Assembly (NCBI RefSeq): GCF_002995495.1
Contig: NZ_PVZV01000004.1
Location: forward strand, 248,001-312,000
Origin: Actinocorallia populi
Lineage (GTDB): Bacteria > Actinomycetota > Actinomycetes > Streptosporangiales > Streptosporangiaceae
DNA length: 64,000 nucleotides
Reading direction: 5' to 3'
Each line of letters starts with the position of its first letter. Position 1 is the first letter of the stretch. Positions 33,000 to 41,607 of this stretch are shown here, in pieces. The notes under the pieces were generated by a model that saw only the letters and a program-made list of their open reading frames with translations, had not been told where the DNA came from and ran no database searches. A program made the translations under genes and the position numbers.

Positions 33000-33005
33000 A
33001 GCCTA
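33000..33005 (-). promoter_or_regulatory. -10 box TAGGCT, leaderless start of the epimerase
   Basis: TAGGCT lies seven bases before the GTG, overlapping the stop region of rsrA. Confidence 0.5.
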
Positions 33006-33284
33006 CTGGTCGGCCTCGGCCTGCGGGGGTGAGGCCAGCAGCTGTTCTATCCGGCCGAGCACCTTGGACTTCAGGTCGGTGGGCACGGGATCGCAGCCGC
33101 AGGCCTTGCCGACCAGCTTCTTCACCGACTCCTCCAGCCCGTACTCGCGCAGGCAGGGGCCGCATTCGTCGAGGTGCTGCTGGATCTCGGCGCAGCCCAC
33201 GTCCTCGAGCTCGCCGTCGATGTAGGTGTAGACCCGGGCGAGTACCTCGCTGCAGGGCGTGTCGTGCTCGTTTCCGCAGCTCAT
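33003..33284 (-). CDS. rsrA: Redox-sensing anti-sigma factor RsrA
   Basis: 93-aa zinc anti-sigma factor. Cys11, His37, Cys41 and Cys44 (in [10 protein letters not shown]) reproduce the ligand set of Streptomyces RsrA, where disulfide stress forms a bond, releases zinc and frees SigR. The gene begins four bases inside the sigR stop region, so sigma and anti-sigma are translated together. Family knowledge: restores the mycothiol and thioredoxin response to ground state after reduction. Confidence 0.96.
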   Translation of the reverse strand: MSCGNEHDTPCSEVLARVYTYIDGELEDVGCAEIQQHLDECGPCLREYGLEESVKKLVGKACGCDPVPTDLKSKVLGRIEQLLASPPQAEADQ

Positions 33285-33973
33285 TGTGAACCCTCCCGAG
33301 TGAGGCCTCGTTCCACGGCGTAGTCCTCCAGCATGGAGCGCAGCTGCCGTCTGCCCCGGTGCAGCCGCGACATCACCGTACCGATGGGGGTGTTCATGAT
33401 GTCGGCTATCTCCTTGTAGGAGAAACCCTCGACGTCGGCGAGGTAGACGGCGATGCGGAAGTCCTCGGGAAGGTCCTGCAGCGCCTTCTTGACATCGGAG
33501 TCGGGCAGGTGGTCCAGCGCCTCGGTCTCCGCGGACTTCAACCCCGTCGAGGTGTGCGACTCGGCGCGGGCCAGCTGCCAGTCCTCGATGTTCTCGGTGC
33601 CGGTGTTCTTCGGCTCCCGCTGTTTCTTGCGGTAGCTGTTGATGAACGTGTTGGTGAGGATCCGGTAGAGCCAGGCCTTGAGGTTGGTGCCCTCCTTGAA
33701 CTGGTGGAAGGAGGCGAAGGCCTTGGCGAAGGTCTCCTGGACGAGGTCTTCGGCGTCCGCGGGGTTGCGGGTCATCCGCAGCGCGGCCGGATAGAGCTGG
33801 TCGAGGAAGGGCAGCACATCGCGCTGGAAACGCTCGCTGCGCTGGGCCATCGTCTCGGTGGAGCCCGGTACTGTACCCACCCCCTGGGAAGGAACCGATG
33901 CACGATCTTGCACATACGACAATAGCCGTACGTCCTGACCACCACCGTCACGGACCCCTGCTAGGACCGGCAT
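33281..33973 (-). CDS. sigR: RNA polymerase sigma factor SigR
   Basis: 230-aa ECF sigma factor: region 2 [36 protein letters not shown], region 4 [33 protein letters not shown]. It controls thiol-oxidative stress genes and is held by RsrA. The chosen ATG follows GAGGGGTGG and lies downstream of a SigR-type promoter. A second in-frame ATG (MAQRSERF) at 33850 would give a 189-aa protein. In Streptomyces, a long, unstable SigR' isoform is made from the upstream start after stress, and this arrangement looks alike. Confidence 0.95.
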   Translation of the reverse strand: MPVLAGVRDGGGQDVRLLSYVQDRASVPSQGVGTVPGSTETMAQRSERFQRDVLPFLDQLYPAALRMTRNPADAEDLVQETFAKAFASFHQFKEGTNLKAWLYRILTNTFINSYRKKQREPKNTGTENIEDWQLARAESHTSTGLKSAETEALDHLPDSDVKKALQDLPEDFRIAVYLADVEGFSYKEIADIMNTPIGTVMSRLHRGRRQLRSMLEDYAVERGLTREGSQ

Positions 33974-34005
33974 GGACCACCCCTCACACGTTGTACCTTC
34001 GAGGC

Positions 34006-34032
34006 AACATCGGAAGGCAGGTGCTCATTCCC
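34006..34032 (-). promoter_or_regulatory. SigR-dependent autoregulatory promoter of sigR
   Basis: GGGAAT, exactly 18 bases, GTT: the SigR/SigH consensus. It ends 32 bases before the first sigR ATG, leaving room for the leader and ribosome site. Confidence 0.85.
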
Positions 34033-34123
34033 GGTAAGACAACCCTTCCCTCCGGCGCCGAGGGGTGACGTGACGGCCGGTACGGGGAAGGATGACCCGT
34101 ACACGTAGACAGGAGTCCCCCTT

Positions 34124-34891
34124 TTGCTGCCGCTACCGGGCAGATCCCCCGCGCTCAATCAGGATCACGACAACGACGAGCTGTCGGGCTACTGGAGGTT
34201 CTACCACGCCGTGGCCGCCGCCCAGCTGGCGCGCTGGCTGCCCCGGCGCAGTTCGGTGGTCCTGGACGTCTCGGGTGGGGAGAGCCGGTCCGCCCGGCAG
34301 GCCGCGGCGGCGGGGCACCACGTGCTGGAGGTGGTCGCGGGGCCCGGTGACGGGCCGGACGCCGCCGCGGACGGCCGGCAGCGGATCGTGGCGGACCCGT
34401 CCACCCTGGACTTCCTGGTCGACGGCAGCATGGACGCGGTGATCGCCGAGGACGGGGTGCTCTCGCGCTGCCTGGCCACCGAGGAGACGGTCCAGGAGAT
34501 CGCCCGGGTGCTGCGGCCCGGCGGCCGGGTGCTGCTGTGCGTGGACTCCCTCACCCTGGGCCTGGCGGTGCTGGCCGAGCAGAACCTGTGGCCGCACCTG
34601 TCGGACGTGCCGCGCGCCGAGGTCGTCCTGGTGCCCTGGCCGGACGGGACGATCACCCGCTGCTTCTGGTCGGCCCAGGTGCGGGAGTTCCTGGCCGAGG
34701 CGGGCCTGGAGACGGAGTGGATCAGGCCGCGCACCGTGGTGTCGCCCTCCACCGCCGAGCACCTGCTCGGCCAGGACCCCCGGGCCCTGGACCAGCTGGT
34801 GCGCACCGAGCTGCAGACCCCCTACGACTGCCGGGTCGAGGACGAGTCGGTCGGCATCCACCTCCTGGCGAGCGCGATCAAGTCCTGGTGA
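34124..34891 (+). CDS. Class I SAM-dependent methyltransferase
   Basis: 255 aa with VVLDVSGGESRSARQAAAAGHHVLEVV as the SAM-binding region (atypical: the usual DxGxGxG is DVSGGES), followed by a REIARVLRPGGRVLLCVDSL-like helix-strand. An N-terminal ELSGYWRFYHAVAAAQLARWLP is distinctive. Start is TTG with AGGAG nine bases upstream; no alternative is better. Divergent from sigR with about 150 bases between. Substrate unknown; the altered motif I may weaken SAM binding. Confidence 0.75.
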   Translation: MLPLPGRSPALNQDHDNDELSGYWRFYHAVAAAQLARWLPRRSSVVLDVSGGESRSARQAAAAGHHVLEVVAGPGDGPDAAADGRQRIVADPSTLDFLVDGSMDAVIAEDGVLSRCLATEETVQEIARVLRPGGRVLLCVDSLTLGLAVLAEQNLWPHLSDVPRAEVVLVPWPDGTITRCFWSAQVREFLAEAGLETEWIRPRTVVSPSTAEHLLGQDPRALDQLVRTELQTPYDCRVEDESVGIHLLASAIKSW

Positions 34892-35048
34892 CGCGGAGTG
34901 ACGCCCGCCACAAATTTCGCGGGCGCCGTTTGTCGGTTCGACCGCCACCCGCGGCGCGCCCGCCTGGGTAGGTTCGGGGAATCCGTGGATCGCGGACGGG
35001 CCGCCGGCGCCGCGGGCAGGCCGGGGGTGCTGAGCGAAGGGAGCCGTC

Positions 35049-35261
35049 GTGGCCGAGGTCCGTGCGGAACTGGTCTCCAACGTCTGGAAGGTCCTGGTCC
35101 CCCAGGGGACGGCGGTGGCCGAGGGCGACGCCCTGGTCATCCTGGAGTCGATGAAGATGGAGATCCCGGTGCTGGCCGAGGAGGGCGGCACCGTCACCCG
35201 GGTGGCGGTCGCGGAGGGCGACGTCATCCAGGAGGGTGATCTCATCGCGGTGATCGAGTAG
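35049..35261 (+). CDS. Biotinyl/lipoyl-attachment carrier protein (TB7.3-like)
   Basis: 70-aa single-domain carrier with ESMKME, the biotinylated lysine motif (lysine in MKM). Size and wording match mycobacterial TB7.3 (Rv3221c), an acetyl/propionyl-CoA carboxylase-type biotin carrier. GTG start follows GAAGGGAGCC. Its location next to SigR and biotin-synthesis genes matches the mycobacterial order and suggests biotin supply and use are clustered. Role in a specific carboxylase is not shown. Confidence 0.85.
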   Translation: MAEVRAELVSNVWKVLVPQGTAVAEGDALVILESMKMEIPVLAEEGGTVTRVAVAEGDVIQEGDLIAVIE

Positions 35262-35269
35262 CAGTCCAG

Positions 35270-35275
35270 TAGGTT
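35270..35275 (+). promoter_or_regulatory. -10 box TAGGTT before BsaP-like gene
   Basis: TAGGTT lies eight bases before the ATG; no SD is visible. Confidence 0.4.
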
Positions 35276-35283
35276 GTGCGCCC

Positions 35284-35460
35284 ATGGAGAAGTACTGCGA
35301 ACACTGCGGCGAGGCCGGGGAGCACGCCGCCTGCCTGCGCGCCCTGCGGCTGGAGCCGCCCCGCTTCTGCGCCCGCTGCCGCCGCCGCATGGTGGTGCAG
35401 GTCACCCCGCGGGGCTGGACCGCCCGCTGCGCGGAGCACGGCACCCTGACCTCGGCCTGA
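35284..35460 (+). CDS. bsaP: Biotin synthase auxiliary protein BsaP-like
   Basis: 58-aa protein in a frame overlooked by longer overlapping frames. Two CxxC pairs (CEHC near residue 5, CARC near 33) plus later Cys/His (ARCAEHG) suit a small iron-sulfur or zinc protein. The wording LEPPRFCARCRRRMVVQVTPRGWTARC matches, as recalled, BsaP, reported to support BioB by helping to rebuild its cluster. It lies directly upstream of bioD and bioB, consistent with that role. ATG with a TAGGTT box eight bases before. Confidence 0.75.
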   Translation: MEKYCEHCGEAGEHAACLRALRLEPPRFCARCRRRMVVQVTPRGWTARCAEHGTLTSA

Positions 35461-35529
35461 ACGCCCCGGTACAAGCCGGGACCCGGTTTTCTGTGGGATC
35501 CCGCGAGGAGGGCGGCGGGGCCCGGGGTC

Positions 35530-35535
35530 TAGGGT
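35530..35535 (+). promoter_or_regulatory. -10 box TAGGGT, leaderless start of bioD
   Basis: TAGGGT lies seven bases before the bioD GTG. Confidence 0.5.
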
Positions 35536-35542
35536 CGGGGCC

Positions 35543-36271
35543 GTGAGTGTGCTGATCGTCACCGGCACCGACACCGGTGTCGGCAAGACCGTGGTGACGG
35601 CCGCGCTGGCCGCTTTGGCGGCGGCCCGCGGGTCGTCCGTCGCGGTGGTGAAGCCGGCCCAGACCGGAGTAGGCCCGGACGAACCGGGCGACGTGCAAGA
35701 TATCGGACGCCTGGCCGGGGTGGTCGACCTCCACGAGGGCGCCCGCTTCCCCGACCCGCTGTCGCCCGCCGCCGCGGCGCGGGTCAGCGGCCTGCCCCCG
35801 GTGCAGCTGCCCAGGACGGCGGGCCTGGTGGGCGAGCTCGCCCACGGCCGCGACCTCGTGCTGGTCGAGGGCGCCGGAGGGCTGCTGGTGCGCTTCGACG
35901 AGGAGGGCAACACCATCGCCGACCTGGCGCGCTGGCTGGGCGCGGCGGTGGTGGTCGTCGCCCGGGCGGACCTGGGCACCCTCAACCACACCGCGCTGAC
36001 CCTGGAGGCGCTGGCGCACCGCGGCGTGCAGCTCGCGGGCGTGGTCGTCGGGTCCTGGCCAGACGAGCCCGACCTGGCGCAGCGCTGCAACCTCCGCGAC
36101 CTGGAGACCCTGGCCGCCCGGCCGCTGGCGGGCGCGCTGCCGGCGGGGGCGGGCGCCCTGACGGCGCCCGAGTTCCTGCTCGCCGCCCGCGCCGGGTTGT
36201 CCCCGGCCTTCGGCGGGATCTTCGACGCTGGTACTTTCCGTGAGACCCACCAGAAAGGCACAACCCCGTGA
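35543..36271 (+). CDS. bioD: Dethiobiotin synthetase
   Basis: 242 aa, ATP-dependent formation of the ureido ring from 7,8-diaminopelargonate and CO2. P-loop GTDTGVGKT at 8-16, VVKPAQTG, and [22 protein letters not shown]. Normal length. GTG start behind a -10 box without SD. Four-base overlap with bioB indicates co-translation. Confidence 0.95.
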   Translation: MSVLIVTGTDTGVGKTVVTAALAALAAARGSSVAVVKPAQTGVGPDEPGDVQDIGRLAGVVDLHEGARFPDPLSPAAAARVSGLPPVQLPRTAGLVGELAHGRDLVLVEGAGGLLVRFDEEGNTIADLARWLGAAVVVVARADLGTLNHTALTLEALAHRGVQLAGVVVGSWPDEPDLAQRCNLRDLETLAARPLAGALPAGAGALTAPEFLLAARAGLSPAFGGIFDAGTFRETHQKGTTP

Positions 36272-37263
36272 CTGACATCCTGACGATCGCCAGGCAGCAG
36301 GTGCTGGAGGAGGGCCGGGGACTCGACCAGGCGCAGGCCCTGGAGTGTCTCTCGCTCCCCGACGAGCGGCTGGAGGAGCTGCTCGCCCTGGCCCACGAGG
36401 TGCGCATGCGCTGGTGCGGCCCTGAGGTCGAGGTCGAGGGCATCATCTCGGTCAAGACCGGCGGCTGCCCCGAGGACTGCCACTTCTGCTCGCAGTCCGG
36501 GCAGTTCTCCTCCCCGGTGCGGGCCGCCTGGCTGGACATCCCCTCGCTGGTCGAGGCGGCCAGGGAGACGGCCAAGACCGGCGCCACCGAGTTCTGCATC
36601 GTGGCCGCGGTGCGCGGGCCCGACCAGCGGCTGATGGACCAGGTGAAGAAGGGCATCGAGGCGATCAACGCCGAGGTGGAGATCCAGATCGCCTGCTCGC
36701 TGGGCATGCTCACCCAGGAGCAGGTCGACGCGCTGTCCTCCTGGGGCGTGCACCGCTACAACCACAACCTGGAGACCGCCAGGTCGCACTTCCCCAAGGT
36801 GGTCACCACCCACACCTGGGAGGAGCGCTGGGACACCCTCCAGATGGTGCGCGAGGCCGGCATGGAGGTCTGCTGCGGCGGCCTCATCGGCATGGGCGAG
36901 ACCCTGGAGCAGCGCGCCGAGTTCGCCGCCCAGCTCGCCGAGCTCGACCCGCACGAGGTGCCGCTGAACTTCCTCAACCCCCGTCCGGGCACCCCCTTCG
37001 AGGAGTTCCCGCTGGTGGAGGGCGCCGAGGCGCTGAAGACCATCGCCACCTTCCGGCTGACGCTGCCGCGCACCATCCTGCGCTACGCCGGCGGCCGCGA
37101 GCTGACCCTGGGCGACCTGGGCACCAAGGACGGCCTGCTCGGCGGCATCAACGCCATGATCGTCGGCAACTACCTGACGACCCTGGGCCGCAACGCCGAC
37201 AAGGACCTGGACCTGCTCACCGAGCTCCAGATGCCGATCAAGGCCCTCAGCCAGACCCTGTAG
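36268..37263 (+). CDS. bioB: Biotin synthase
   Basis: 331-aa radical SAM enzyme that inserts sulfur into dethiobiotin. The radical-SAM cluster motif is Cys67-x3-Cys71-x2-Cys74 (CPEDCHFC), followed by [10 protein letters not shown]-like ([15 protein letters not shown]), [10 protein letters not shown], and [13 protein letters not shown]. Last gene of the bsaP-bioD-bioB group, closed by a strong terminator. BsaP-like protein upstream may maintain its auxiliary cluster. Confidence 0.97.
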   Translation: MTDILTIARQQVLEEGRGLDQAQALECLSLPDERLEELLALAHEVRMRWCGPEVEVEGIISVKTGGCPEDCHFCSQSGQFSSPVRAAWLDIPSLVEAARETAKTGATEFCIVAAVRGPDQRLMDQVKKGIEAINAEVEIQIACSLGMLTQEQVDALSSWGVHRYNHNLETARSHFPKVVTTHTWEERWDTLQMVREAGMEVCCGGLIGMGETLEQRAEFAAQLAELDPHEVPLNFLNPRPGTPFEEFPLVEGAEALKTIATFRLTLPRTILRYAGGRELTLGDLGTKDGLLGGINAMIVGNYLTTLGRNADKDLDLLTELQMPIKALSQTL

Positions 37264-37269
37264 GGCCCC

Positions 37270-37299
37270 GGGCGGCCCCCCAGGGGCCGCCCCCTTTTT
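37270..37299 (+). terminator. Terminator after bioB
   Basis: Stem GGGCGGCC/GGCCGCCC with a seven-base loop followed by CCTTTTT. Confidence 0.85.
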
Positions 37300-37396
37300 C
37301 CTCGAAAGCCCGCCAGGGCGACCCACGGCCCCAGGTCGGACGACCGCAGCGAAGCGAGGATCGGTTGCCGCCTCCCGGGGGTCGCCCCCCGGGCGG

Positions 37397-38194
37397 TCAC
37401 GCGCCGGGGCGGCGCAGCCGGGTGACGAACTTGTAGCGGTCGCCCCGGTAGAACGACTGGGCCCATTCGACGGGCTCGCCCGCGGTGTCGAAGGACTGCC
37501 GCGAGATCAGCATCAGCGGCAGCCCGACGTCGACGCCGAGCACCTGCGCGTCGTACGGGGTGGCCAGCACCGTCTCGATCGTCTCCTCGGCCTCGGCCAG
37601 GTGCACGTCGTAGGCGGCGGCGAGCGTCTCGTACAGCGACAGGTTGCGGGACAGCTCCTTGCGCAGGCCGGGGAAGCGGCGCGCGGGCAGGTGCGTGTAG
37701 TCGATCGACATCGGGTCGCCGTCGGCCAGCCGCAGCCGGTGGATGCGCAGCACCCGGCCGCCGGGCCGGATGCCCAGCAGCGTGGCGAGCCGTTCGTCGG
37801 CGGTCAGGTACGCCACGTCCAGGATCTTGGTCTCCGGGCGGAGGCCGTGGTGGCGCATGTCCTCGGTGTAGCCGACCAGCTGGAGCTGGTGGGGCACCTT
37901 GGGCTTGGCCACGAAGGTGCCCTTGCCCTGGATGCGCTGCAGCCGCCCCTCGACCACCAGCTCGGCCAGCGCCTGGCGCACCGTGGTGCGCGAGGTGCCG
38001 TACCGTTCGGCCAGGGTGCGCTCGGGCGGCAGCGGGCTGCCCGGCGGCAGCGAGGTGATCAGCTCGATGAGCAGTTCCTTGAGGCGGTAGTACTTGGGGA
38101 CCCGCGGCGCGCTCGCCAGAGGCGAGCCCGGGCTCTGCGGCCTGCCCGCGAGCGGGCCGAGCCCGAAATCACCAAGGGCGTGTTCGGCTGTCAA
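37397..38194 (-). CDS. dasR: GntR/HutC-family regulator, DasR-like
   Basis: 265 aa: N-terminal wHTH ([16 protein letters not shown]...[44 protein letters not shown]) and UTRA ligand domain. The wording, including [16 protein letters not shown] and [19 protein letters not shown], closely follows Streptomyces DasR, which represses N-acetylglucosamine uptake and chitin genes and responds to GlcN-6-P. TTG start chosen for its AAGGAGA at five bases; a GTG 27 bases upstream is an alternative. It separates bioB from bioF, so it may not be functionally linked to either. Confidence 0.85.
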   Translation of the reverse strand: MTAEHALGDFGLGPLAGRPQSPGSPLASAPRVPKYYRLKELLIELITSLPPGSPLPPERTLAERYGTSRTTVRQALAELVVEGRLQRIQGKGTFVAKPKVPHQLQLVGYTEDMRHHGLRPETKILDVAYLTADERLATLLGIRPGGRVLRIHRLRLADGDPMSIDYTHLPARRFPGLRKELSRNLSLYETLAAAYDVHLAEAEETIETVLATPYDAQVLGVDVGLPLMLISRQSFDTAGEPVEWAQSFYRGDRYKFVTRLRRPGA

Positions 38195-38252
38195 CGAGTC
38201 TCCTTGTTTCCCCTTGTTCACCGCCGGTTCGGCTCGATGCTACGCGAGCAGA

Positions 38253-39401
38253 TTACGGTGCCACCGACCGGGCGACGGCGCGCAGTCCCAGCTCGAGGGC
38301 TGTGAGTTCCGCCTCGTCGAGGCTGGCCCTCGCCGTGATCCTCAGGCACGCGCGGCCCGCCGGCACCGAGGGTGGCCGGAAGCAGCCAACCTTCAGGCCG
38401 TTCTCCAGGCAGGTCTCGGCGCCGCGCAGCGCCGCCCGCGCCCGGCCGAGGAAGACCGGGACGACCGCCGCGTCGGGCGTCGAGCTCTCCAGCCCGGCCG
38501 ACTCGGCGATCTTGACGATGGCGCGGGCGTTGGCGCGGGCCCGCGCCGGCAGCTCCGGCGCCGACTCGATGACGTCCAGCGCGGCCAGCGCCGCCCCCAG
38601 CGCCGCCGGGTTCAGCCCGGTGTCGAAGATCATCGTCCGGCCGGTGTCGACCAGGGTCTCGATCACCTCGGGGGCGCCCAGGACCGCCCCGCCCTGGGAG
38701 GCGAGCGACTTGGACAGGGTCAGGGTCAGCACCACGTCGGGCTCGCCGGCCAGCCCGGCCGCGCGGGCCGCGCCCCTGCCGTACTCGCCGACGACGCCCA
38801 GGGCGTGCGCCTCGTCGACCACCAGCAGCGCGCCGTACCGGCGGGCCAGCCGGTGCAGCTCGGCCAGCGGGGCCAGGTCGCCGTCCACCGAGAAGACCGC
38901 GTCGGTGACGACCAGCGCGTGCTCCTCGGAGCGGTCCCGCAGGGCGGCCTCGACGGCGGCGGTGTCGCGGTGGGGGGAGATGTGCACCCGGGCGCGCGAC
39001 AACCGGCAGGCGTCCACGATCGAGGCGTGGTTGACCTGGTCGGACACCACCAGCGAGCCCGGCCCGGAGAGCGCCGCCACGGCCCCCAGATTGGCCAGGT
39101 AACCCGAGGAGAAGGTCAGCCCCGCCGCGGCCCCGCAGAAGGCGGCCAGGCGCTCGTCGAGCTCGGCGTGCAGGCGCGTGGTGCCGGTGACCAGGCGCGA
39201 TCCGGTGGAGCCGGTGCCGTACTCGCGCACGGCGCGCACGGCGCCCTCGATCAGCCGCGGGTCGCGGGACAACCCGAGGTAGTCGTTGGAGGCGAGGTCG
39301 ATCAGCCCGTCGTGGTCGGCGGTACGCGGCCGCAGCCGCCGCCGCAGTCCGGCCGCCTCCCGCCGCTCGGTGGCCTCGCGCAGTCTGTCCAAGGGGTTCA
39401 C
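38253..39401 (-). CDS. bioF: 8-amino-7-oxononanoate synthase
   Basis: 382-aa PLP enzyme joining pimeloyl-ACP/CoA and alanine in biotin synthesis. PLP lysine Lys231 in LTLSKSLASQGG, Asp196 in VVDEAHALG, and SNDYLGL near the N-terminus are standard. GTG start after GGAGG. It runs opposite to bsaP-bioD-bioB and is separated from them by dasR; bioA, bioC and bioH are not in the window. Divergent from the histidine kinase with only 41 bases between. Confidence 0.93.
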   Translation of the reverse strand: MNPLDRLREATERREAAGLRRRLRPRTADHDGLIDLASNDYLGLSRDPRLIEGAVRAVREYGTGSTGSRLVTGTTRLHAELDERLAAFCGAAAGLTFSSGYLANLGAVAALSGPGSLVVSDQVNHASIVDACRLSRARVHISPHRDTAAVEAALRDRSEEHALVVTDAVFSVDGDLAPLAELHRLARRYGALLVVDEAHALGVVGEYGRGAARAAGLAGEPDVVLTLTLSKSLASQGGAVLGAPEVIETLVDTGRTMIFDTGLNPAALGAALAALDVIESAPELPARARANARAIVKIAESAGLESSTPDAAVVPVFLGRARAALRGAETCLENGLKVGCFRPPSVPAGRACLRITARASLDEAELTALELGLRAVARSVAP

Positions 39402-39445
39402 CTGCCCATCCTCCCAGGCGCCCCTGCTGCGATGATGGGCAGGTG
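39399..39445. promoter_or_regulatory. Mirrored start regions between bioF and kinase
   Basis: GATGGGCAGGTG occurs in both orientations (39434-39445 on plus, 39399-39410 on minus), each ending in the GTG start codon. The 23-base interval between the arms is all the room two promoters have. Confidence 0.45.
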
Positions 39446-40981
39446 CCTACCCTGTCCGATCTCGTCCGCGGCCAGACCGACCTCGACCAGCGGGACCTGG
39501 AGTGGCTGCACTCGCTGGTCTCGGACTGGCAGCTGCTGGCGGACCTGTCCTTCGCCGACCTCGTGCTGTGGGTGCCGCAGCGCGACCCGAGCCGTCCCGC
39601 GGGGCCCGGCGAGTGGCCGCCCCGCTCGGTGGAGGGCTGGGTGTGCGTGGCGCAGATGCGGCCCACCACCGGCCCGACCGCCTACCCGGACGACCTCGTC
39701 GGCAAGATCGTGCGGACGGGCAGGCGCGGGCTCATCGACGTGGCCTGGCGGGAGCGCCGCATCGTGCGGGAGGGCGACCCGGAGTGGGGCAGCGGCATCC
39801 CGGTGCGGGAGGAGTCGATCCCGATCCTGGCCCGCAGGCAGGACGGCAGCAAGATGATCGGGGTGATCCAGCGCAGCACCAACCTCAGCTCCGCGCGCAC
39901 CCCCTCCCGGCTGGAGCTGACCTACCTGCAGAGCGCCAGCGACCTGGCCCAGATGATCTCCGAGGGCCGGTTCCCGGTGCCCGACGCCGAGCCCAACCTC
40001 ATCCGCTCGCCGCGGGTCGGCGACGGGCTGCTGCGGGTGGACCTGGCCGGCCGGGTCGGCTACGCCAGCCCCAACGCGCTGTCGGCGTTCCGCCGGCTCG
40101 GCCTGGCCACCGACCTGGTCGGCGTGCACCTGGGGGAGACCGCGGCCCGCCTGGCCGACGACGGCGCGCCGGTGGACGAGTCGCTGGTCGGCGTGCTCAG
40201 CGGCAAGGCCGACCGCGAGGTCGAGATCGAGGCCAACGGCTCGGTGGTGCAGCTGCGGGTGATCCCGATCATCATCTCGGACGAGCGCATCGGCTCGATC
40301 GCGCTCATGCGCGACGTCACCGAGCTGCGCTGGCGCGACCGCGAGCTGATGAGCAAGGACGCCACCATCCGGGAGATCCACCACCGGGTGAAGAACAACC
40401 TGCAGACGGTCGCGGCGCTGCTGCGGCTGCAGGCGCGGCGGCTGCGCATCCCCGAGGGCAGGGCGGCGCTGGAGGAGGCGGTGCGCCGGGTCGGCTCGAT
40501 CGCCATCGTGCACGAGACCCTCTCGCACACCCCCGACGAGCTGATCGACTTCGACGACATCGCCGACCGGGTGATCGCCATGTCGGGGGAGGTGATGGCG
40601 GTGGAGACCCGGGTGCACCCCAAGCGGCGCGGCAACTTCGGGGTGCTGCCCGCGGCCATCGCCAGCCCGATCGCGATGATCCTCACCGAGCTGCTGCAGA
40701 ACGCGCTGGAGCACGGCCTGGCGCGGCGGGGCGGCGTCCTGGAGGTGCTGGCGACCCGGACCGAGGGCCGGTTGCGGCTGGTGGTCTCCGACGACGGGGT
40801 GGGCCTGCCGCCGGACTTCGACCCGGAGAACGCCGACAGCCTCGGCCTGCAGATCGTCCGGACGCTCACCGAGAGCGAGCTGGGCGGCAGCCTGGAGTTC
40901 GGCGAGCGGCCCGGCGGCGGCACCGAGGTCGCCCTCGACCTGCCGCTCGCGGGGCTCCCCCAGGCCCGGGAGAACCCCTGA
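39443..40981 (+). CDS. pdtaS: PdtaS-like sensor histidine kinase
   Basis: 512-aa soluble HWE/HisKA_2-type kinase: GAF domain (~20-170), PAS domain (~195-300), the phospho-site EIHHRVKNNLQTVAALLRLQ (His313/314), then HATPase_c with LTELLQNALEHG and GVGLPPDFDPENADSLGLQIV. The family (PdtaS of mycobacteria) pairs with an RNA-binding ANTAR regulator, PdtaR, not found here. It sits next to whiB, as in mycobacteria. GTG start, with GATGAT six bases upstream. Confidence 0.85.
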   Translation: MPTLSDLVRGQTDLDQRDLEWLHSLVSDWQLLADLSFADLVLWVPQRDPSRPAGPGEWPPRSVEGWVCVAQMRPTTGPTAYPDDLVGKIVRTGRRGLIDVAWRERRIVREGDPEWGSGIPVREESIPILARRQDGSKMIGVIQRSTNLSSARTPSRLELTYLQSASDLAQMISEGRFPVPDAEPNLIRSPRVGDGLLRVDLAGRVGYASPNALSAFRRLGLATDLVGVHLGETAARLADDGAPVDESLVGVLSGKADREVEIEANGSVVQLRVIPIIISDERIGSIALMRDVTELRWRDRELMSKDATIREIHHRVKNNLQTVAALLRLQARRLRIPEGRAALEEAVRRVGSIAIVHETLSHTPDELIDFDDIADRVIAMSGEVMAVETRVHPKRRGNFGVLPAAIASPIAMILTELLQNALEHGLARRGGVLEVLATRTEGRLRLVVSDDGVGLPPDFDPENADSLGLQIVRTLTESELGGSLEFGERPGGGTEVALDLPLAGLPQARENP

Positions 40982-41177
40982 CAGCCCGAACGCGCCCGGG
41001 GCCGTGACCCTGCGGACGCGTCGACCATCACTCCTCGCCCGGGGCGGCCCCGGAATCCGCGGGCGGGGTACCGGAGGTTCCAGGCCCCTTAAGGAAATCC
41101 CGCGAAAGAAGTGCGGAGAGGTGAACCGGAATGGCACCGGATACGTCCTACTCCACGAAAAGCAGTTCTGCCTGAAG

Positions 41178-41444
41178 CTAGACGGAGGCGTTCATGTTGG
41201 CACGGGCGCGGGCCCGGGCGGCGCGGCGCTTGAGGGCGCGGCGCTCGTCCTCGCTCAGGCCGCCCCACACGCCGGCGTCCTGGCCGGACTCCAGCGCCCA
41301 GCGCAGGCAGGCCTCGGACTCGTCGCACTTACGGCAGACCTGCTTGGCCTCCTCGATCTGCAGCAGGGCCGGGCCGGTGTTTCCGATGGGGAAGAACAGC
41401 TCGGGGTCCACGTCACGGCAGGCTGCGCGGTGGCGCCAGTCCAT
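41178..41444 (-). CDS. whiB1: WhiB-family iron-sulfur transcription factor (WhiB1/WblE type)
   Basis: 88-aa protein with the four [4Fe-4S] ligands Cys9, Cys37, Cys40 and Cys46, the GVWGG turn (DAGVWGGLSEDERRALKRR) and a basic tail. The opening DWRHRAACRDVDPELFFP is typical of the WhiB1/WblE subgroup, which senses NO and interacts with the principal sigma factor. The upstream intergenic region carries a Crp-like site and an 18-bp palindrome. SD GAAGGAG lies upstream of the ATG. Confidence 0.93.
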   Translation of the reverse strand: MDWRHRAACRDVDPELFFPIGNTGPALLQIEEAKQVCRKCDESEACLRWALESGQDAGVWGGLSEDERRALKRRAARARARANMNASV

Positions 41445-41493
41445 GCGTCCACTCCTTCTCGAAATGAAACTCGGTGCGTTTCACGATGCGGGA

Positions 41494-41509
41494 TGTGATC
41501 CGAGCCACA
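41494..41509 (-). promoter_or_regulatory. Crp-like binding site upstream of whiB
   Basis: TGTGA-TCCGAG-CCACA matches the Crp consensus TGTGA-N6-TCACA at nine of ten positions, 50-65 bases from the whiB start. Crp control of whiB1 is known in mycobacteria. Confidence 0.6.
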
Positions 41510-41607
41510 AGATGGCCTCGGGATACGCCGGTCACAGCTCAGATCAACTGCCCTGTCTGATGGCGCACTTTGAGCGTGTCAGGGGGGCAATGGACGGCGC
41601 AAGTACT

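Noticed and set aside
35530-35540. GGTCTAGGGT near bioD as a DasR box
   Set aside because: Only part of the known symmetrical DasR site is present, and it coincides with the -10 box.
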